The notes beneath the pieces are model-generated. The model was not told the DNA's origin. It ran no database searches and saw nothing but the letters and a program-made list of their open reading frames with translations. A stretch of 50,477 nucleotides of DNA from an uncultured Pelagibacteraceae bacterium (GTDB lineage: Bacteria > Pseudomonadota > Alphaproteobacteria > Pelagibacterales > Pelagibacteraceae), in the NCBI GenBank assembly GCA_902576395.1, contig CACGVB010000007.1, forward strand, positions 1 to 50,477, read 5' to 3'. The translations under genes were made by a program, and so were the position numbers. This document shows, in pieces, positions 26,158-35,000 of the stretch (positions within the stretch are counted from its first letter, which is position 1; the number at the start of each line of letters is the position of its first letter).

Positions 26158-26448
26158 ATGTTTACCAGTGGTCTTCTTTTAATAGTAAGCTATCTTTTAT
26201 TTAAATATACAGTTCAATGGATACAATATTATAATCAAACCGATCCTAGGATGCCTGACTCAATATGGCGTTATACTTGTGATTATAAAGTTATCGGCAT
26301 AAGAGATATTTGTGATCTGGATGATAAGCCTTTTGTAAGACAAAGAAGGAAAAGAGATAAAATTGTTACAATAATGTATTTTATTGTCGTCCTTGCTTTT
26401 ATATTTTCTATGTATTTTATGGCGAGTTTATTAGGACTAATTCTTTAA
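26158..26448 (+). CDS. Small membrane protein, unknown
   Basis: The 96-residue protein has two predicted membrane helices, one N-terminal (LLLIVSYLLFKYTVQWI) and one C-terminal (about residues 72-96), flanking a soluble part with IWRYTCDYKVIGIRDICDL that includes two Cys residues and an Arg/Lys-rich stretch RQRRKRDK. It begins 11 nt after aceA and may be cotranscribed with it. It overlaps the convergent TerB/J-domain gene by 12 nt. I do not recognise a family. Confidence 0.65.
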   Translation: MFTSGLLLIVSYLLFKYTVQWIQYYNQTDPRMPDSIWRYTCDYKVIGIRDICDLDDKPFVRQRRKRDKIVTIMYFIVVLAFIFSMYFMASLLGLIL

Positions 26449-27159
26449 TTTTTGAATCTGATCCCATGCTGAATTGACAGTTCTCATTTTAGCTTTGCTC
26501 TCATCTATTACTTCTTGAGGAACACCTTTACTTAATAAAAGATCAGGATGATGCTCTTTGCTAAGTTTAATATAACGTTTTCTTATTTCTTCGAGTGAGT
26601 CATCGGGCTTACTCTCTAAAACAATATAAGGATTAAGTTTGTCTGATGACTTTCTGCTTTCTTTAATTCCATTAATTTGAGTCTGATTTAATCCAAAAAT
26701 TCTTGCTATATCTTCTATCATCATCAATTCATTATCACTTACGTGTCCGTCAGCTTCTGCAATATAAAATAAAGTATTAATTACCTCTTCTAAAATATTT
26801 AAATTACCTCTGTAAACTTCTGCAATTTGTTTTGCATATGGTTCATATCCGGTACTTTCCTCTTTAGCTTTATTGAAAATTTTACCAACCTGATCTAATT
26901 CGCTTTCAGGTATTTTTAATTTATCTTTAACTGCAATTAATTCTTCACGACTAACTTGTCCATCTACTTTACTTAGCTTTGCTGATAAAACAATTAGTGA
27001 GAGTGCAAAAATTTGTTGAGGCTGTGCAAAAGATCTAAATCCACCACTTGATCTGGTTCTTGATATTTTTCCGCCAATTAAGGATCCCAAAAGCATACCG
27101 AAAGGTCCTCCAATAGAAAAACCCAACATTCCACCAATTATGCTTCCCCATATTGCCAT
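26437..27159 (-). CDS. DjlA-like TerB plus J-domain co-chaperone
   Basis: The 240-residue protein starts with a glycine-rich, membrane-prone segment (IGGMLGFSIGGPFGMLLGSL), has a TerB-like helical domain in the middle with two EF-like acidic turns (SKVDGQVSREEL, AEADGHVSDNEL), and ends with a J-domain including KEHHPDLL with the HPD triad. This is the DjlA layout: a DnaK partner anchored in the inner membrane. Its ATG shares one base with the stop of the periplasmic-protein gene before it (TAATG), so the two are coupled. Confidence 0.9.
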   Translation of the reverse strand: MAIWGSIIGGMLGFSIGGPFGMLLGSLIGGKISRTRSSGGFRSFAQPQQIFALSLIVLSAKLSKVDGQVSREELIAVKDKLKIPESELDQVGKIFNKAKEESTGYEPYAKQIAEVYRGNLNILEEVINTLFYIAEADGHVSDNELMMIEDIARIFGLNQTQINGIKESRKSSDKLNPYIVLESKPDDSLEEIRKRYIKLSKEHHPDLLLSKGVPQEVIDESKAKMRTVNSAWDQIQKLKN

Positions 27160-27845
27160 TACTCAAAATTCCTTAATCTATATTCCCAGTTACCCATTTT
27201 ATTATAAGTCACTTTTAATATTAAATTATTTTCAGGATTATACCAAACATCAAATTCAAATTTTTTTTCATCAGAAAGATCTTTATCATTTGACTTAATA
27301 TTAAAGTGTTCAGATAAATATTCTTTGCCATTAATAGTAATATTTTCAGTTCCAATTAAACTTACAGTTTGTTTTTTAATACTACCAGATAAAGGACTGA
27401 TTTGTTTATCCGAATTGAAAATTTTGTGGTTCCACCAATTTCCAATTGTACAATCTAAACTAGCTTCACCTTTATAAGATGATCCATCTATAATAAATTT
27501 ATTTGTATCCTTGTCATAATTTAAATTCACATATTTTTCCTTATCATTTTGAAAAGTATTTGATTTAAAAAAAACTAATTTTTCATCTTTATATTTTTCT
27601 ATTGTTTCACTTAATATTGAAAAAACTGTTACACCAAATAACTCTACTTTAAAATTAGTATAATTTTTTACGACAAACAAATCCTTGTCAAATTCAAAGA
27701 AATAGCTGGTGCTTCCAATAATTTCATTATTTCTTAGAACATCCATCTCAATTTTTTTAAGACCCTCATAATGACTGCTATGTGCCATCACTTTAGAAGC
27801 AAACATAATAATTATTGATACGGTTATAAAATGTTTCATTTTCAT
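27159..27845 (-). CDS. Secreted protein, DUF6134-like
   Basis: The 228-residue protein has a signal peptide (residues 1-21, ending VMAHS) and a beta-rich mature part: EMDVLRNNEIIGSTSYFFEF, LDCTIGNWWNHKIF and FDVWYNPENNLILKVTYN. This pattern matches what I recall of DUF6134, a periplasmic family of unknown function; the family name is from memory and not certain. It is the first gene of a two-gene unit with the DjlA-like gene and diverges from the YczE-type gene. Confidence 0.7.
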   Translation of the reverse strand: MKMKHFITVSIIIMFASKVMAHSSHYEGLKKIEMDVLRNNEIIGSTSYFFEFDKDLFVVKNYTNFKVELFGVTVFSILSETIEKYKDEKLVFFKSNTFQNDKEKYVNLNYDKDTNKFIIDGSSYKGEASLDCTIGNWWNHKIFNSDKQISPLSGSIKKQTVSLIGTENITINGKEYLSEHFNIKSNDKDLSDEKKFEFDVWYNPENNLILKVTYNKMGNWEYRLRNFE

Positions 27846-27884
27846 AGATTTTAGTTAAAGAAAGTATAAATAATAGCTAAATAT

Positions 27885-28532
27885 ATGTTCCTTACTATCA
27901 AAAATATTCCTAAAGTATCATGGAGTTCTCAAGAGACTTTTAATTTAAAGCCAAAATTATCAACATTATTTTTTCTGTGTTTTGGCCTTATATTATTTGG
28001 TTTTGGTGAAGCCTTAATCGTTATTTCATTTATTGGCAATTCCCCATGGACAGTAATGGCACAAGGAATTGCAATTAATTCAGGATTATCCATTGGAATT
28101 GTCACTTTTATAGTGAGTGTTGTCGTTCTATGTTCATGGTTTTTCTTAAAACAAAAACCTGGTCTTGGTACAATATTCAATATCGTAATTATCGCAGCAA
28201 TGTTAGATATAACGATTGCATTAATACCAACACCTGAAACTTACATTATTAAATTATTAATGGCTGCAGTTGGCGTAATGATAGTCGGGATAGGGAGCGG
28301 TATATATTTAATTGCCAATTTAGGTCCAGGACCTAGGGATGGTTTAATGACTGGTTTACAAAAAAAAACTAAACTGCCAATTGCTGCTGTAAGATCTTTT
28401 ATTGAAATTTCTGTAGCTTCTATTGGTTGGTATTTAGGTGGAACAATTGGAATTGGAACTTTAATGTTTGCTTTTGGAATTGGTCCCTGCATTGCTTTAA
28501 GTTTATATATTATAGATAAAATTATGAACTAA
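27885..28532 (+). CDS. YczE-type integral membrane protein
   Basis: The 215-residue protein has five or six membrane helices with family landmarks of the YczE/YyaS group: GFGEALIVISFIGNSPWTV, NLGPGPRDGLMTGL and VRSFIEISVASIGWYLGG with GIGTLMFAFGIGP. The group is widespread but its function is not established. It is a single gene, converging on typA with a 4-nt stop overlap. Confidence 0.85.
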   Translation: MFLTIKNIPKVSWSSQETFNLKPKLSTLFFLCFGLILFGFGEALIVISFIGNSPWTVMAQGIAINSGLSIGIVTFIVSVVVLCSWFFLKQKPGLGTIFNIVIIAAMLDITIALIPTPETYIIKLLMAAVGVMIVGIGSGIYLIANLGPGPRDGLMTGLQKKTKLPIAAVRSFIEISVASIGWYLGGTIGIGTLMFAFGIGPCIALSLYIIDKIMN

Positions 28533-30355
28533 GTTACAGTATTTTGTTTTTCGCTTCTTTTTCTTTCGTGAGGGTCCAGAATTGCTTTTCTAAGTCTGCA
28601 AGATTTAGGCGTGATTTCTAATGCTTCATCAGTATTAAGCATACTTAACTGTTCAGCAATCGACATTTGTCTTACCGGGGTGAGAACTATATTTTCATCT
28701 GTGCCCTGTGTTCTCATATTCGTGAGTTTTTTTCCTTTCATGACATTAATTATCATATCACCAGGTTTTGGAGCCAAGCCCACAATCATTCCTGTATAAA
28801 CTGGATCATTGTGTGTAACAAACATTTCTCCTCGAGCTTGCAAATTAAAAATTGAAAATGCGACAGCCTTACCTTGATCCATAGAAATTAAAGCTCCATT
28901 TCTTCTTCCTTCCATGTCTCCCTCGAAATCTCCATAAGAATGAAAAATTCTGTTAATGACTCCTGTTCCTTTTGTTAAAGTTAAAAATCTACTTGTGTAT
29001 CCCATTAAACCTCTTGTTGGCGCCTGAAAAATAAGTCTTTTTTTATTCTTTCCAGTATCTTTCAATTCAATTAATTTACCTTTTCTTCTATTCATAGAAT
29101 CAATAATCCTTGATGAATATTCCCCATCTAAATCCATAGTAATTTCTTCAAATGGTTCTAATTTGTTAGAATTTTCATCAGTTTTAAATAAAACTTTAGG
29201 AGGACTCACAGTCATTTCAAAGCCCTCGCGTCTCATTTGTGTCAATAATATTTCAAGCATTAATTCTCCTCTTCCACTTATCTCAAATGCGTCTTTATTT
29301 GTGTTTTCTGAGAAAGAAATTCCAACATTGTTTTGTGCTTCTAAAATTAAACGGTCTCTAATTTGAGTACTTGTTAATTTTTTACCCTCAGTTCCTGCTA
29401 ATGGTGAACTATTTACTGTTATTTTTATTGACATTGTTGGTGGATCGATCGGTGTTGCCTCAATAGGCTCGTTTACCTCTAAATCACAAATGGTATCTGC
29501 TACGTTTGCTTTTTCTAATCCTGCTATAACCACAATATCTCCAGCTTCTCCAACTTCAATTGGAACTTTCTTTGTGCCCTCATATCTAAAAATTTTTGTA
29601 AGTCTTCCTTCATCAACTTTTTTACCTTTTAAATTGATTGCTTTAATTTGTTGATTTGCTTTTGCCGTCCCTTGTGAAATTCTTCCTACTAAGCTTCTGC
29701 CCAAAAAGTTATCAGCATAAAGTAATGTCGATAGCATCGCAAATGGTTTTGATCTATCAAATTGAGAGGGTTTTACATGATCTAAAACTAAATCTAATAG
29801 TGGATTAAGATTTTCTCTTGGTCCGTCAATATCTCTAGATGCCCAACCAGATCTTCCACTCGCGTATAATACTGGAAAATCTAATTGCTCTTCATTAGCA
29901 TCTAAACTGACAAATAAATCAAACGTCTCATTCAAAACCTCATCAGCTCTTTGATCACTTTTGTCTAATTTATTTATAACAACAATTGGTTTCAATCCCT
30001 GTTTTAATGCTTTGCTCAATACAAATTTTGTTTGTGGCATCACACCTTCTGAAGAGTCTACTAACAATAATGCACCATCAGCTAAACTTAAAACTCTTTC
30101 AACCTCTGCTGCAAAATCTCTATGACCAGGAGTATCAATAATATTTATTCTAGTATCTTGCCAATTAATTGAAGTAGGCTTAGCAAGAATTGTAATTCCT
30201 CTCTCTTTTTCTAGTTCTCCAGAGTCCATTAATCTTTCATCGACAACTTCGTTGTCTCTAAAAGAACCACTCTGTTTCATCAAGTTATCAATCAGTGTTG
30301 TTTTTCCATGATCAACATGAGCAATGATAGTGATGTTTCGAATATTGTTAGTCAT
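28529..30355 (-). CDS. typA: Ribosome-associated GTPase TypA/BipA
   Basis: The 608-residue translational GTPase has G1 AHVDHGKTTLIDNL (residues 11-24), G3 DTPGHRDF, G4 NKLDKSD, EF-Tu-like domain 2, two EF-G-like domains and the BipA C-terminal part including APTRGLMGYTSRFLTLTKG. It acts in ribosome assembly and stress adaptation. The length is standard. It is monocistronic and overlaps the YczE-type gene by 4 nt at the stops. Confidence 0.96.
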   Translation of the reverse strand: MTNNIRNITIIAHVDHGKTTLIDNLMKQSGSFRDNEVVDERLMDSGELEKERGITILAKPTSINWQDTRINIIDTPGHRDFAAEVERVLSLADGALLLVDSSEGVMPQTKFVLSKALKQGLKPIVVINKLDKSDQRADEVLNETFDLFVSLDANEEQLDFPVLYASGRSGWASRDIDGPRENLNPLLDLVLDHVKPSQFDRSKPFAMLSTLLYADNFLGRSLVGRISQGTAKANQQIKAINLKGKKVDEGRLTKIFRYEGTKKVPIEVGEAGDIVVIAGLEKANVADTICDLEVNEPIEATPIDPPTMSIKITVNSSPLAGTEGKKLTSTQIRDRLILEAQNNVGISFSENTNKDAFEISGRGELMLEILLTQMRREGFEMTVSPPKVLFKTDENSNKLEPFEEITMDLDGEYSSRIIDSMNRRKGKLIELKDTGKNKKRLIFQAPTRGLMGYTSRFLTLTKGTGVINRIFHSYGDFEGDMEGRRNGALISMDQGKAVAFSIFNLQARGEMFVTHNDPVYTGMIVGLAPKPGDMIINVMKGKKLTNMRTQGTDENIVLTPVRQMSIAEQLSMLNTDEALEITPKSCRLRKAILDPHERKRSEKQNTVT

Positions 30356-30483
30356 AATTGAGTTTCTTATACATCTAAACCTGAGATTGAAAACAAAAAA
30401 AGTTAATTAAAGCAGACTTTTTGTCATTTAAAAAATTGTGTATGATCAATATCAAAATTGAAATAAGATACTTTTATGTATTT

Positions 30484-32664
30484 ATGAGATTATTAAGTTA
30501 TATATTTTTCCTATCTGTATTTTTTTTGACCTCAAGTATTAATGCAAAGATTTCTCAAAAGGATTATGTTTCAATATTTACGCAATATGGAGTAAATGAT
30601 AGAAACTTAATACAACCTGTTATAAATAAATGCATAAATGAATTAGGTAAAGAAAATTTAAAAGTTATAAAAACTAACGAAGGAAATATTCTCGATCATA
30701 AAAAGGAAAAAGAGTTTTTAGATTGTACTTACTCAGGATTATTAAATATAATTAAACCTGTTCAGGGTTTAAATAGCGTTCCAAAAAAAAAATTAGAAGA
30801 GTTCTTGCTTAATAATGAAGTAAGAATATCTTCAGACGGTTTTAGAGGTGATGAAACAATATTTTTATTTGATGAAAATCAATATACTCTAGTTAAAAAT
30901 GGAGAAAAGATAAAGACAGATGGTTGGAGATGGAGCAAAACTGGACAGTTAAGAGTATTCATGGATGGAAAGAAAACCACTTGGAGAGTATCTAAGAATT
31001 ATTCAGCATTATCAATTAAACTTTCTTCAAAAGAAAAAACGAATTTTTTTTTAAAATTTGAAGACAAAAAAATTGCAAAACAAAGAAGAGAAGATGAAAA
31101 AAGAATTGCGGAAGAAAAAAAAGTTGCAGAAGAAAAACGTTTAAAAGAGGAAAAATTAGCTGAAGAAAAACGTTTAAAAGAGGAAAAATTAGCTGAAGAA
31201 AAACGAAAAGCCGAGAAAAAACGTAAAGCTGAAGAAAAACGAAAAGCTGCAGAAAAAAAACTAGCTGAAAAAAAGAAAAAGGAAAAAGAGCTTCAAAAAA
31301 AATTGAAGTTACTTCCTGCAAAATCTGAAATAGAAATCGCTCAACAATTTATTGAAAATATTCAAAATTTTATCAAAGAATATCCTGATGAATTTGATAT
31401 TGTGAGTTTGTCTGAATTTTTAATTAAATTAAATTCAATAGAAGAGAGTAATTTTGATGATAACTTAAAAAATGAATTTAAGAAATTTCAGGAATTTTCA
31501 AAAAAATCTAACAAATTTTCAAAATATATTTCAAAATTAGAAAAAGAAACTAATCAATCAAATCTTAAGTTAGTAGATGATGAAATTAATTATTTAAAAA
31601 CAAATATAAGTAAAATTGAGAAAATTATTATAAATAATTCTAATTCACCTTCTTTATCCGAATGGACAAATAGCATAAAAGAGGCAAAAATTATATTATC
31701 TAATTTAGATAATTTTGACGATATAAAAAATTCAAATCAAAATTTAGAATCTTTAATTAATAAACAAGATCAAATTGAGCTAGCGAAAAAGCAAGATGAG
31801 GAAAATAAAAAACAAGTAAAAAATGATGCAAACAAAATAATGGCAGATTTAAAAAATTATTTAAAACAGTATCTAACTTCTCCTCAAATAGCACCATCAT
31901 TATTAGAGCAGATTAAAGCTCTTCAGACTGCCATTAAAAGTGATGATTCCAATAAAATGAAAACACAATCTCAAGTAGCAAAAAAATATATAGAATTAGA
32001 GATATTAGCCCCAATAAAAAAAGCAGAAGAAGATAAAAGAATAGCTGAGGAAAAAAGAATAGCTGAGGAAAAAAGAATAGTTGAACAGAAAAAAGCTGAA
32101 GAGCTAAGATTAAAATATAGTACTTTAAAACAAGAACAAAAAGATTTCACACAAATTTTACAACAAGCAAAGTTACAAAAGTTAGACACGGATGCACAGC
32201 TTGGTGTTGCACTTACAAAAAGAAATCAAAAATTGAAAGATAGCCTTAAATCTAGAATAAGAAACGAAGGTTCAACTTTTTTTGAGCTAAAAACAATTTC
32301 TATTCAAGATTGGATTGGAATTGTAAACAAAATACATACAACAGTAGATGGTTTCATATATCCAGAAATAGATTTACCATCTCTTGATGACATTAGTAAA
32401 CCCACAAGGAATTCTTTAAAGTCAGGAAGTATGTTGATGTTAAACGATGACCCTTATAATTACAATTATTTAATAAAACCAGGCAATTCGCTTTATGAAA
32501 AATCTGCAGGTTTTGTTAAAGGAGATAGAATTTTAATATCAGGAGAATTTTTTATTGATAATGATACAGGCTATCTTACAACTGAAGAGTTAACGAAAAA
32601 ATCACAAATATCTAAGCCAGACTTTACATTTAGATTTACCAGCATGGAAAAAATTGCGAAGTAG
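30484..32664 (+). CDS. Secreted coiled-coil protein, TolA-like in composition
   Basis: The 726-residue protein begins with a signal peptide (residues 1-22, MRLLSYIFFLSVFFL) and an N-terminal domain with FRGDETIFLFDENQYTLV, then a long Lys/Glu/Ala-rich helix between about residues 195 and 280, further helical parts, a second KRIAEEKRIAEE block near 520, and a C-terminal globular part. The ATG at 30484 is chosen over the upstream TTG because it begins the signal peptide. I recognise no family; the helical repeats suggest a periplasm-spanning role. The zinc-ribbon gene starts on its stop codon. Confidence 0.8.
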   Translation: MRLLSYIFFLSVFFLTSSINAKISQKDYVSIFTQYGVNDRNLIQPVINKCINELGKENLKVIKTNEGNILDHKKEKEFLDCTYSGLLNIIKPVQGLNSVPKKKLEEFLLNNEVRISSDGFRGDETIFLFDENQYTLVKNGEKIKTDGWRWSKTGQLRVFMDGKKTTWRVSKNYSALSIKLSSKEKTNFFLKFEDKKIAKQRREDEKRIAEEKKVAEEKRLKEEKLAEEKRLKEEKLAEEKRKAEKKRKAEEKRKAAEKKLAEKKKKEKELQKKLKLLPAKSEIEIAQQFIENIQNFIKEYPDEFDIVSLSEFLIKLNSIEESNFDDNLKNEFKKFQEFSKKSNKFSKYISKLEKETNQSNLKLVDDEINYLKTNISKIEKIIINNSNSPSLSEWTNSIKEAKIILSNLDNFDDIKNSNQNLESLINKQDQIELAKKQDEENKKQVKNDANKIMADLKNYLKQYLTSPQIAPSLLEQIKALQTAIKSDDSNKMKTQSQVAKKYIELEILAPIKKAEEDKRIAEEKRIAEEKRIVEQKKAEELRLKYSTLKQEQKDFTQILQQAKLQKLDTDAQLGVALTKRNQKLKDSLKSRIRNEGSTFFELKTISIQDWIGIVNKIHTTVDGFIYPEIDLPSLDDISKPTRNSLKSGSMLMLNDDPYNYNYLIKPGNSLYEKSAGFVKGDRILISGEFFIDNDTGYLTTEELTKKSQISKPDFTFRFTSMEKIAK
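31129..31205 (+). repeat. 33-bp tandem repeat inside the coiled-coil gene
   Basis: Two exact 33-bp units (31129-31161, 31162-31194) plus 11 bp of a third encode EEKRLKEEKLA twice. The identity at DNA level points to recent slippage or unequal exchange, so the length of the helix may vary among strains. Confidence 0.75.
32038..32091 (+). repeat. 18-bp tandem repeat inside the coiled-coil gene
   Basis: About two and a half units of an 18-bp repeat encode KRIAEE in series. It is separate from the 33-bp repeat upstream and also lies in a charged helix. Confidence 0.6.
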
Positions 32665-32867
32665 TGAAAGAGTGTAAGTACTGTTTAGAAAAAATTAAAA
32701 ATGACGCATTGAAATGTAAACATTGTGGTGAAATTTTTGTAAAAGAAAATAATTTTATTGAAATTTTATTTAAACCAATATCGATTTTTTTTAATACAAT
32801 ATTTAAAACTTTAATAGTTATTTTAGTTTTGCTTTTTTTAATGTATTCTTGCTTACAAAGTTTATAA
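32664..32867 (+). CDS. Zinc-ribbon membrane protein, 67 residues
   Basis: The protein starts with a zinc ribbon, two CxxC knuckles in KECKYCLEK and LKCKHCGEIF, followed by one membrane helix (about residues 45-66). The start is GTG, sharing its G with the stop TAG of the coiled-coil gene, so translation is coupled. Zinc ribbons of this zinc_ribbon_2-like type occur in many small membrane proteins of unknown role. Its link to the secreted coiled-coil protein is suggested only by the overlap. Confidence 0.75.
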   Translation: MKECKYCLEKIKNDALKCKHCGEIFVKENNFIEILFKPISIFFNTIFKTLIVILVLLFLMYSCLQSL

Positions 32868-32897
32868 AAAATTAAATTTTAATATTGATGAAATGAA

Positions 32898-33386
32898 GTG
32901 ATAAAAAAACTAATAATTATATTTATTTTAATTAATCTTAAAAATTTATCCTACGCAGTTTCAACTGTAAATAATGGACAGGGACAATTAGAATTATCAG
33001 AAAAAATAATTAAAGATTTCTATTTTTACATAACTACCGGAATTCAAAATAATCCAATAAATTTTTTTATTACTGCTGATCACAATAATTCTTATTATAT
33101 TATTGATAAAAATACCAATTACAAAGGTTACTCAGGCTCTGGTCCTATTAAACGAAACATAATAAAATGTGAGGCCAAGTATAAACAACCATGTTACCTA
33201 TTCTCTAACCAGAGATTTGTAGTTTGGAATAATAATGTGAATCCAATTCAAAAAGAAAAATCTAAATTGAAAAGAAAAATTTCTTATGATGAACTTGTCT
33301 CCGCCTTGAAAGATTTGGGCTTTTATACAGAATCCACTGAGATAAAAAAAATCGAGGAAATTTTTGATGAAATCTTGAAAGAGTAA
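32898..33386 (+). CDS. Secreted hypothetical protein, 162 residues
   Basis: A GTG start is followed by a signal peptide (residues 1-20, IKKLIIIFILINLKNLSYA). The mature part has a region TADHNNSYYIIDKNTNYKGYS and one pair of Cys residues (IKCEAKYKQPCYLF) that may form a disulfide, then a charged helical end. I do not recognise a family. It lies in a plus-strand run of small exported proteins (30.5-33.7 kb) ahead of the first groEL-end repeat module. Confidence 0.65.
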   Translation: MIKKLIIIFILINLKNLSYAVSTVNNGQGQLELSEKIIKDFYFYITTGIQNNPINFFITADHNNSYYIIDKNTNYKGYSGSGPIKRNIIKCEAKYKQPCYLFSNQRFVVWNNNVNPIQKEKSKLKRKISYDELVSALKDLGFYTESTEIKKIEEIFDEILKE

Positions 33387-33441
33387 AAAAAGACAGTAAA
33401 TTTACCCTTTTAATTTCTATTTTAGTAAAATTATTAAACTT

Positions 33442-33723
33442 GTGAAAAAACTTTTAATATTACTTGTTATCTTATCTTCCTGCACCTCATCACAAACAAG
33501 ATCTAATAAATATTATGAAAAGGTAGCAGGTCATATTATTCAAACAGTTTTATCAGGAGACTGTAATTCAAAATGTATAAATTTAATTGTATATAATGAT
33601 CTTAAATATGCTACATATTCACAATCAATTTATGTTCTTAATGAGGTAAGTAAGAAATTACCAAATATTTTTAAAGGATTAAAAACAGAACTTTCAATTA
33701 AAATTGAAGAAAAATATAAATAA
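33442..33723 (+). CDS. Small lipoprotein, 93 residues, unknown
   Basis: A GTG start leads into a lipoprotein signal, KKLLILLVILSSC, with the lipid-bearing Cys at residue 14. The mature part contains SGDCNSKCINLIVYND, with a Cys pair, and a helical, charged C-terminus. No family recognised. It ends the run of small exported proteins and is followed by 328 nt without a gene, which hold the first repeat module. Confidence 0.65.
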   Translation: MKKLLILLVILSSCTSSQTRSNKYYEKVAGHIIQTVLSGDCNSKCINLIVYNDLKYATYSQSIYVLNEVSKKLPNIFKGLKTELSIKIEEKYK

Positions 33724-33870
33724 AAAAAATTAAATAATTTGTATTTAAATATAGTCATATTTGAAACCTTTCAAATTACTCTAAGTAAAGTTATTTCTTA
33801 GATTTTTTAACTCCTCATCAAAGCTTAAGCTTACTATCTTGTTTATTACTTATATTTTCAAACAGGCAAA

Positions 33871-33898
33871 AAAAAGGGCAGTAAAAACTGCCCTTTTT
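33871..33898. terminator. Intrinsic terminator, groEL type
   Basis: A 12-bp stem AAAAAGGGCAGT / ACTGCCCTTTTT with AAAA loop and T-run on both strands. It is identical to those at 36607 and 37645 and differs from the groEL terminator by two compensated base pairs. It can act in both directions. Confidence 0.8.
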
Positions 33899-33989
33899 GA
33901 ATTTTTGCTTGAGAGTAGGGGATTACATTCGCATTCCTAGTACGCCAATACTCACTTATTTAAGAAGTTCATTGCAAAGTTCATTGCAA
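33871..33989. repeat. groEL-end repeat module 1
   Basis: This gene-free stretch (33724-34051) holds a hairpin (33871-33898), TTACATTCGCAT (33923-33934), equal on minus to codons M-R-M-stop, and two adjacent exact copies of AGTTCATTGCAA (33966-33977, 33978-33989). The same set of parts recurs near 34.7, 36.6, 37.7 and 39.1 kb. Outside the module I see nothing. Confidence 0.7.
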
Positions 33990-34051
33990 AATCGCCTTAT
34001 ATAGAAAGCAAACAGAAAGGTGACTTCATTTAAGAGTGGGGTTAAAATAGT

Positions 34052-34611
34052 TTGATGAAAAAAATTATTTTACTTTCTTTTTTTCTGTTTTTATTTTTAA
34101 ATAATGTAAGCAACGGATTTACACCAGAAAAATATATTATTAACTGTGAGTTAAAAGACGGACTATTTGAAAGTTCTTTCACTAACTTTGATAAAAAAGA
34201 TATAAAAAGATTCAAAAATAAAATTTTATCTCTAAAATTGATACAACATCGAAAATTGTAATGTCTAACAACGATAATTTAGAAATTTTACATGGAATTT
34301 TGGAAAGTGAAAAACTCATTAGTTATGAAGAGTTAATGATAAATCAATATGGAAAAGAAGACTGGGAAAAATCATGGAAAAAATATGAAGACCTTCATCT
34401 TAATGAATTATTTTGGATAAGTGAATTGGTAATAGAGGAAGACCCTGTAGTTAGATATAAATATGAAGGCAAAATTAAATCAGGAAATTTAAAAATTATA
34501 ATTATAGAGTGGAGCACGAGAGAAATAATGGGAACAAAAAGTATTTACCCAATAAATCTTCAAAATCCCTATACCTTGACACCTAAATGTAAGTGGAAAC
34601 CTTTTACCTAA
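34052..34611 (+). pseudogene. Secreted hypothetical protein gene split by a frameshift
   Basis: Two short frames lie end to end. The first (34052-34261) starts with a signal peptide MKKIILLSFFLFLF and FTPEKYIINCELKDGLFES. The second (34261-34611) has no signal and ends in LTPKCKWKPF. The second frame is open back to 34222 and there reads NFISKIDTTSKIVMSNND, which flows into the rest, whereas the end of the first frame (LKLIQHRKL) does not. A one-base slip in the A/T-rich run around 34214-34230 would join them into one exported protein of about 185 residues with a likely Cys pair. It may be a recent pseudogene, a sequencing error, or slippage-controlled. Confidence 0.6.
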
Positions 34612-34649
34612 ATTATAAAAGATAAGAAGACTTAAAAATTCAATAAAAA

Positions 34650-34675
34650 ACCCCCGAAACTTTCGTTCCGAGGGT
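34650..34675 (+). terminator. Terminator after the frameshifted gene
   Basis: An imperfect 11-bp stem (ACCCCCGAAAC with GTTCCGAGGGT, two mismatches) closes a short TTTC loop and is followed by TTCTAATTTT. It occupies the place of the groEL-type hairpin in module 0 but has a different sequence. Confidence 0.65.
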
Positions 34676-34800
34676 TCTAATTTTGTTTAGTGTATGTATT
34701 TGGAGTGTTCTCTAAATGGAAACGTATTACATTCTCATACTGGTTGTCATTAAGTCTTATATTATCTAGTCTTTTTAATTATTGTTCATCAAAGTTCATC
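34650..34800. repeat. groEL-end repeat module 0 (divergent copy)
   Basis: The hairpin at 34650 is followed by TTACATTCTCAT (34727-34738) and two GTTCATC units (34784-34790, 34794-34800). The TTACAT string is identical to that of module 3 and the parts come in the same order, but the hairpin differs. It fills the gene-free DNA between the frameshifted gene and the small ORF at 34888. Confidence 0.55.
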
Positions 34801-34887
34801 TAATTTACATCTCAATTCAAAAGCAATTCAGAAGTTGCAACTTTCTAGAGATCTTGAATTTTAAAAAATTAACACTACATAATTTTA

Positions 34888-34986
34888 ATGTTCGGTTTTA
34901 TTTGGCAATTTCTAAGCGGTTTAATATTATTTATTATATTAGGTTTTGGATTGTTTTATATTGCGAAATTATTTTTTGGTTTTTAA
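34888..34986 (+). CDS. 32-residue single-helix membrane peptide (candidate)
   Basis: An ATG opens a 32-codon frame, too short for usual gene calls, that encodes FGFIWQFLSGLILFIILGFG followed by LFYIAKLFFGF, one long membrane helix with a single Lys. It ends 14 nt before the tRNA-like gene. There is no ribosome site. The continuous hydrophobic frame is suggestive, but AT-rich DNA can produce such frames by chance. Confidence 0.35.
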   Translation: MFGFIWQFLSGLILFIILGFGLFYIAKLFFGF

Positions 34987-35000
34987 AAAATAATATTTAT

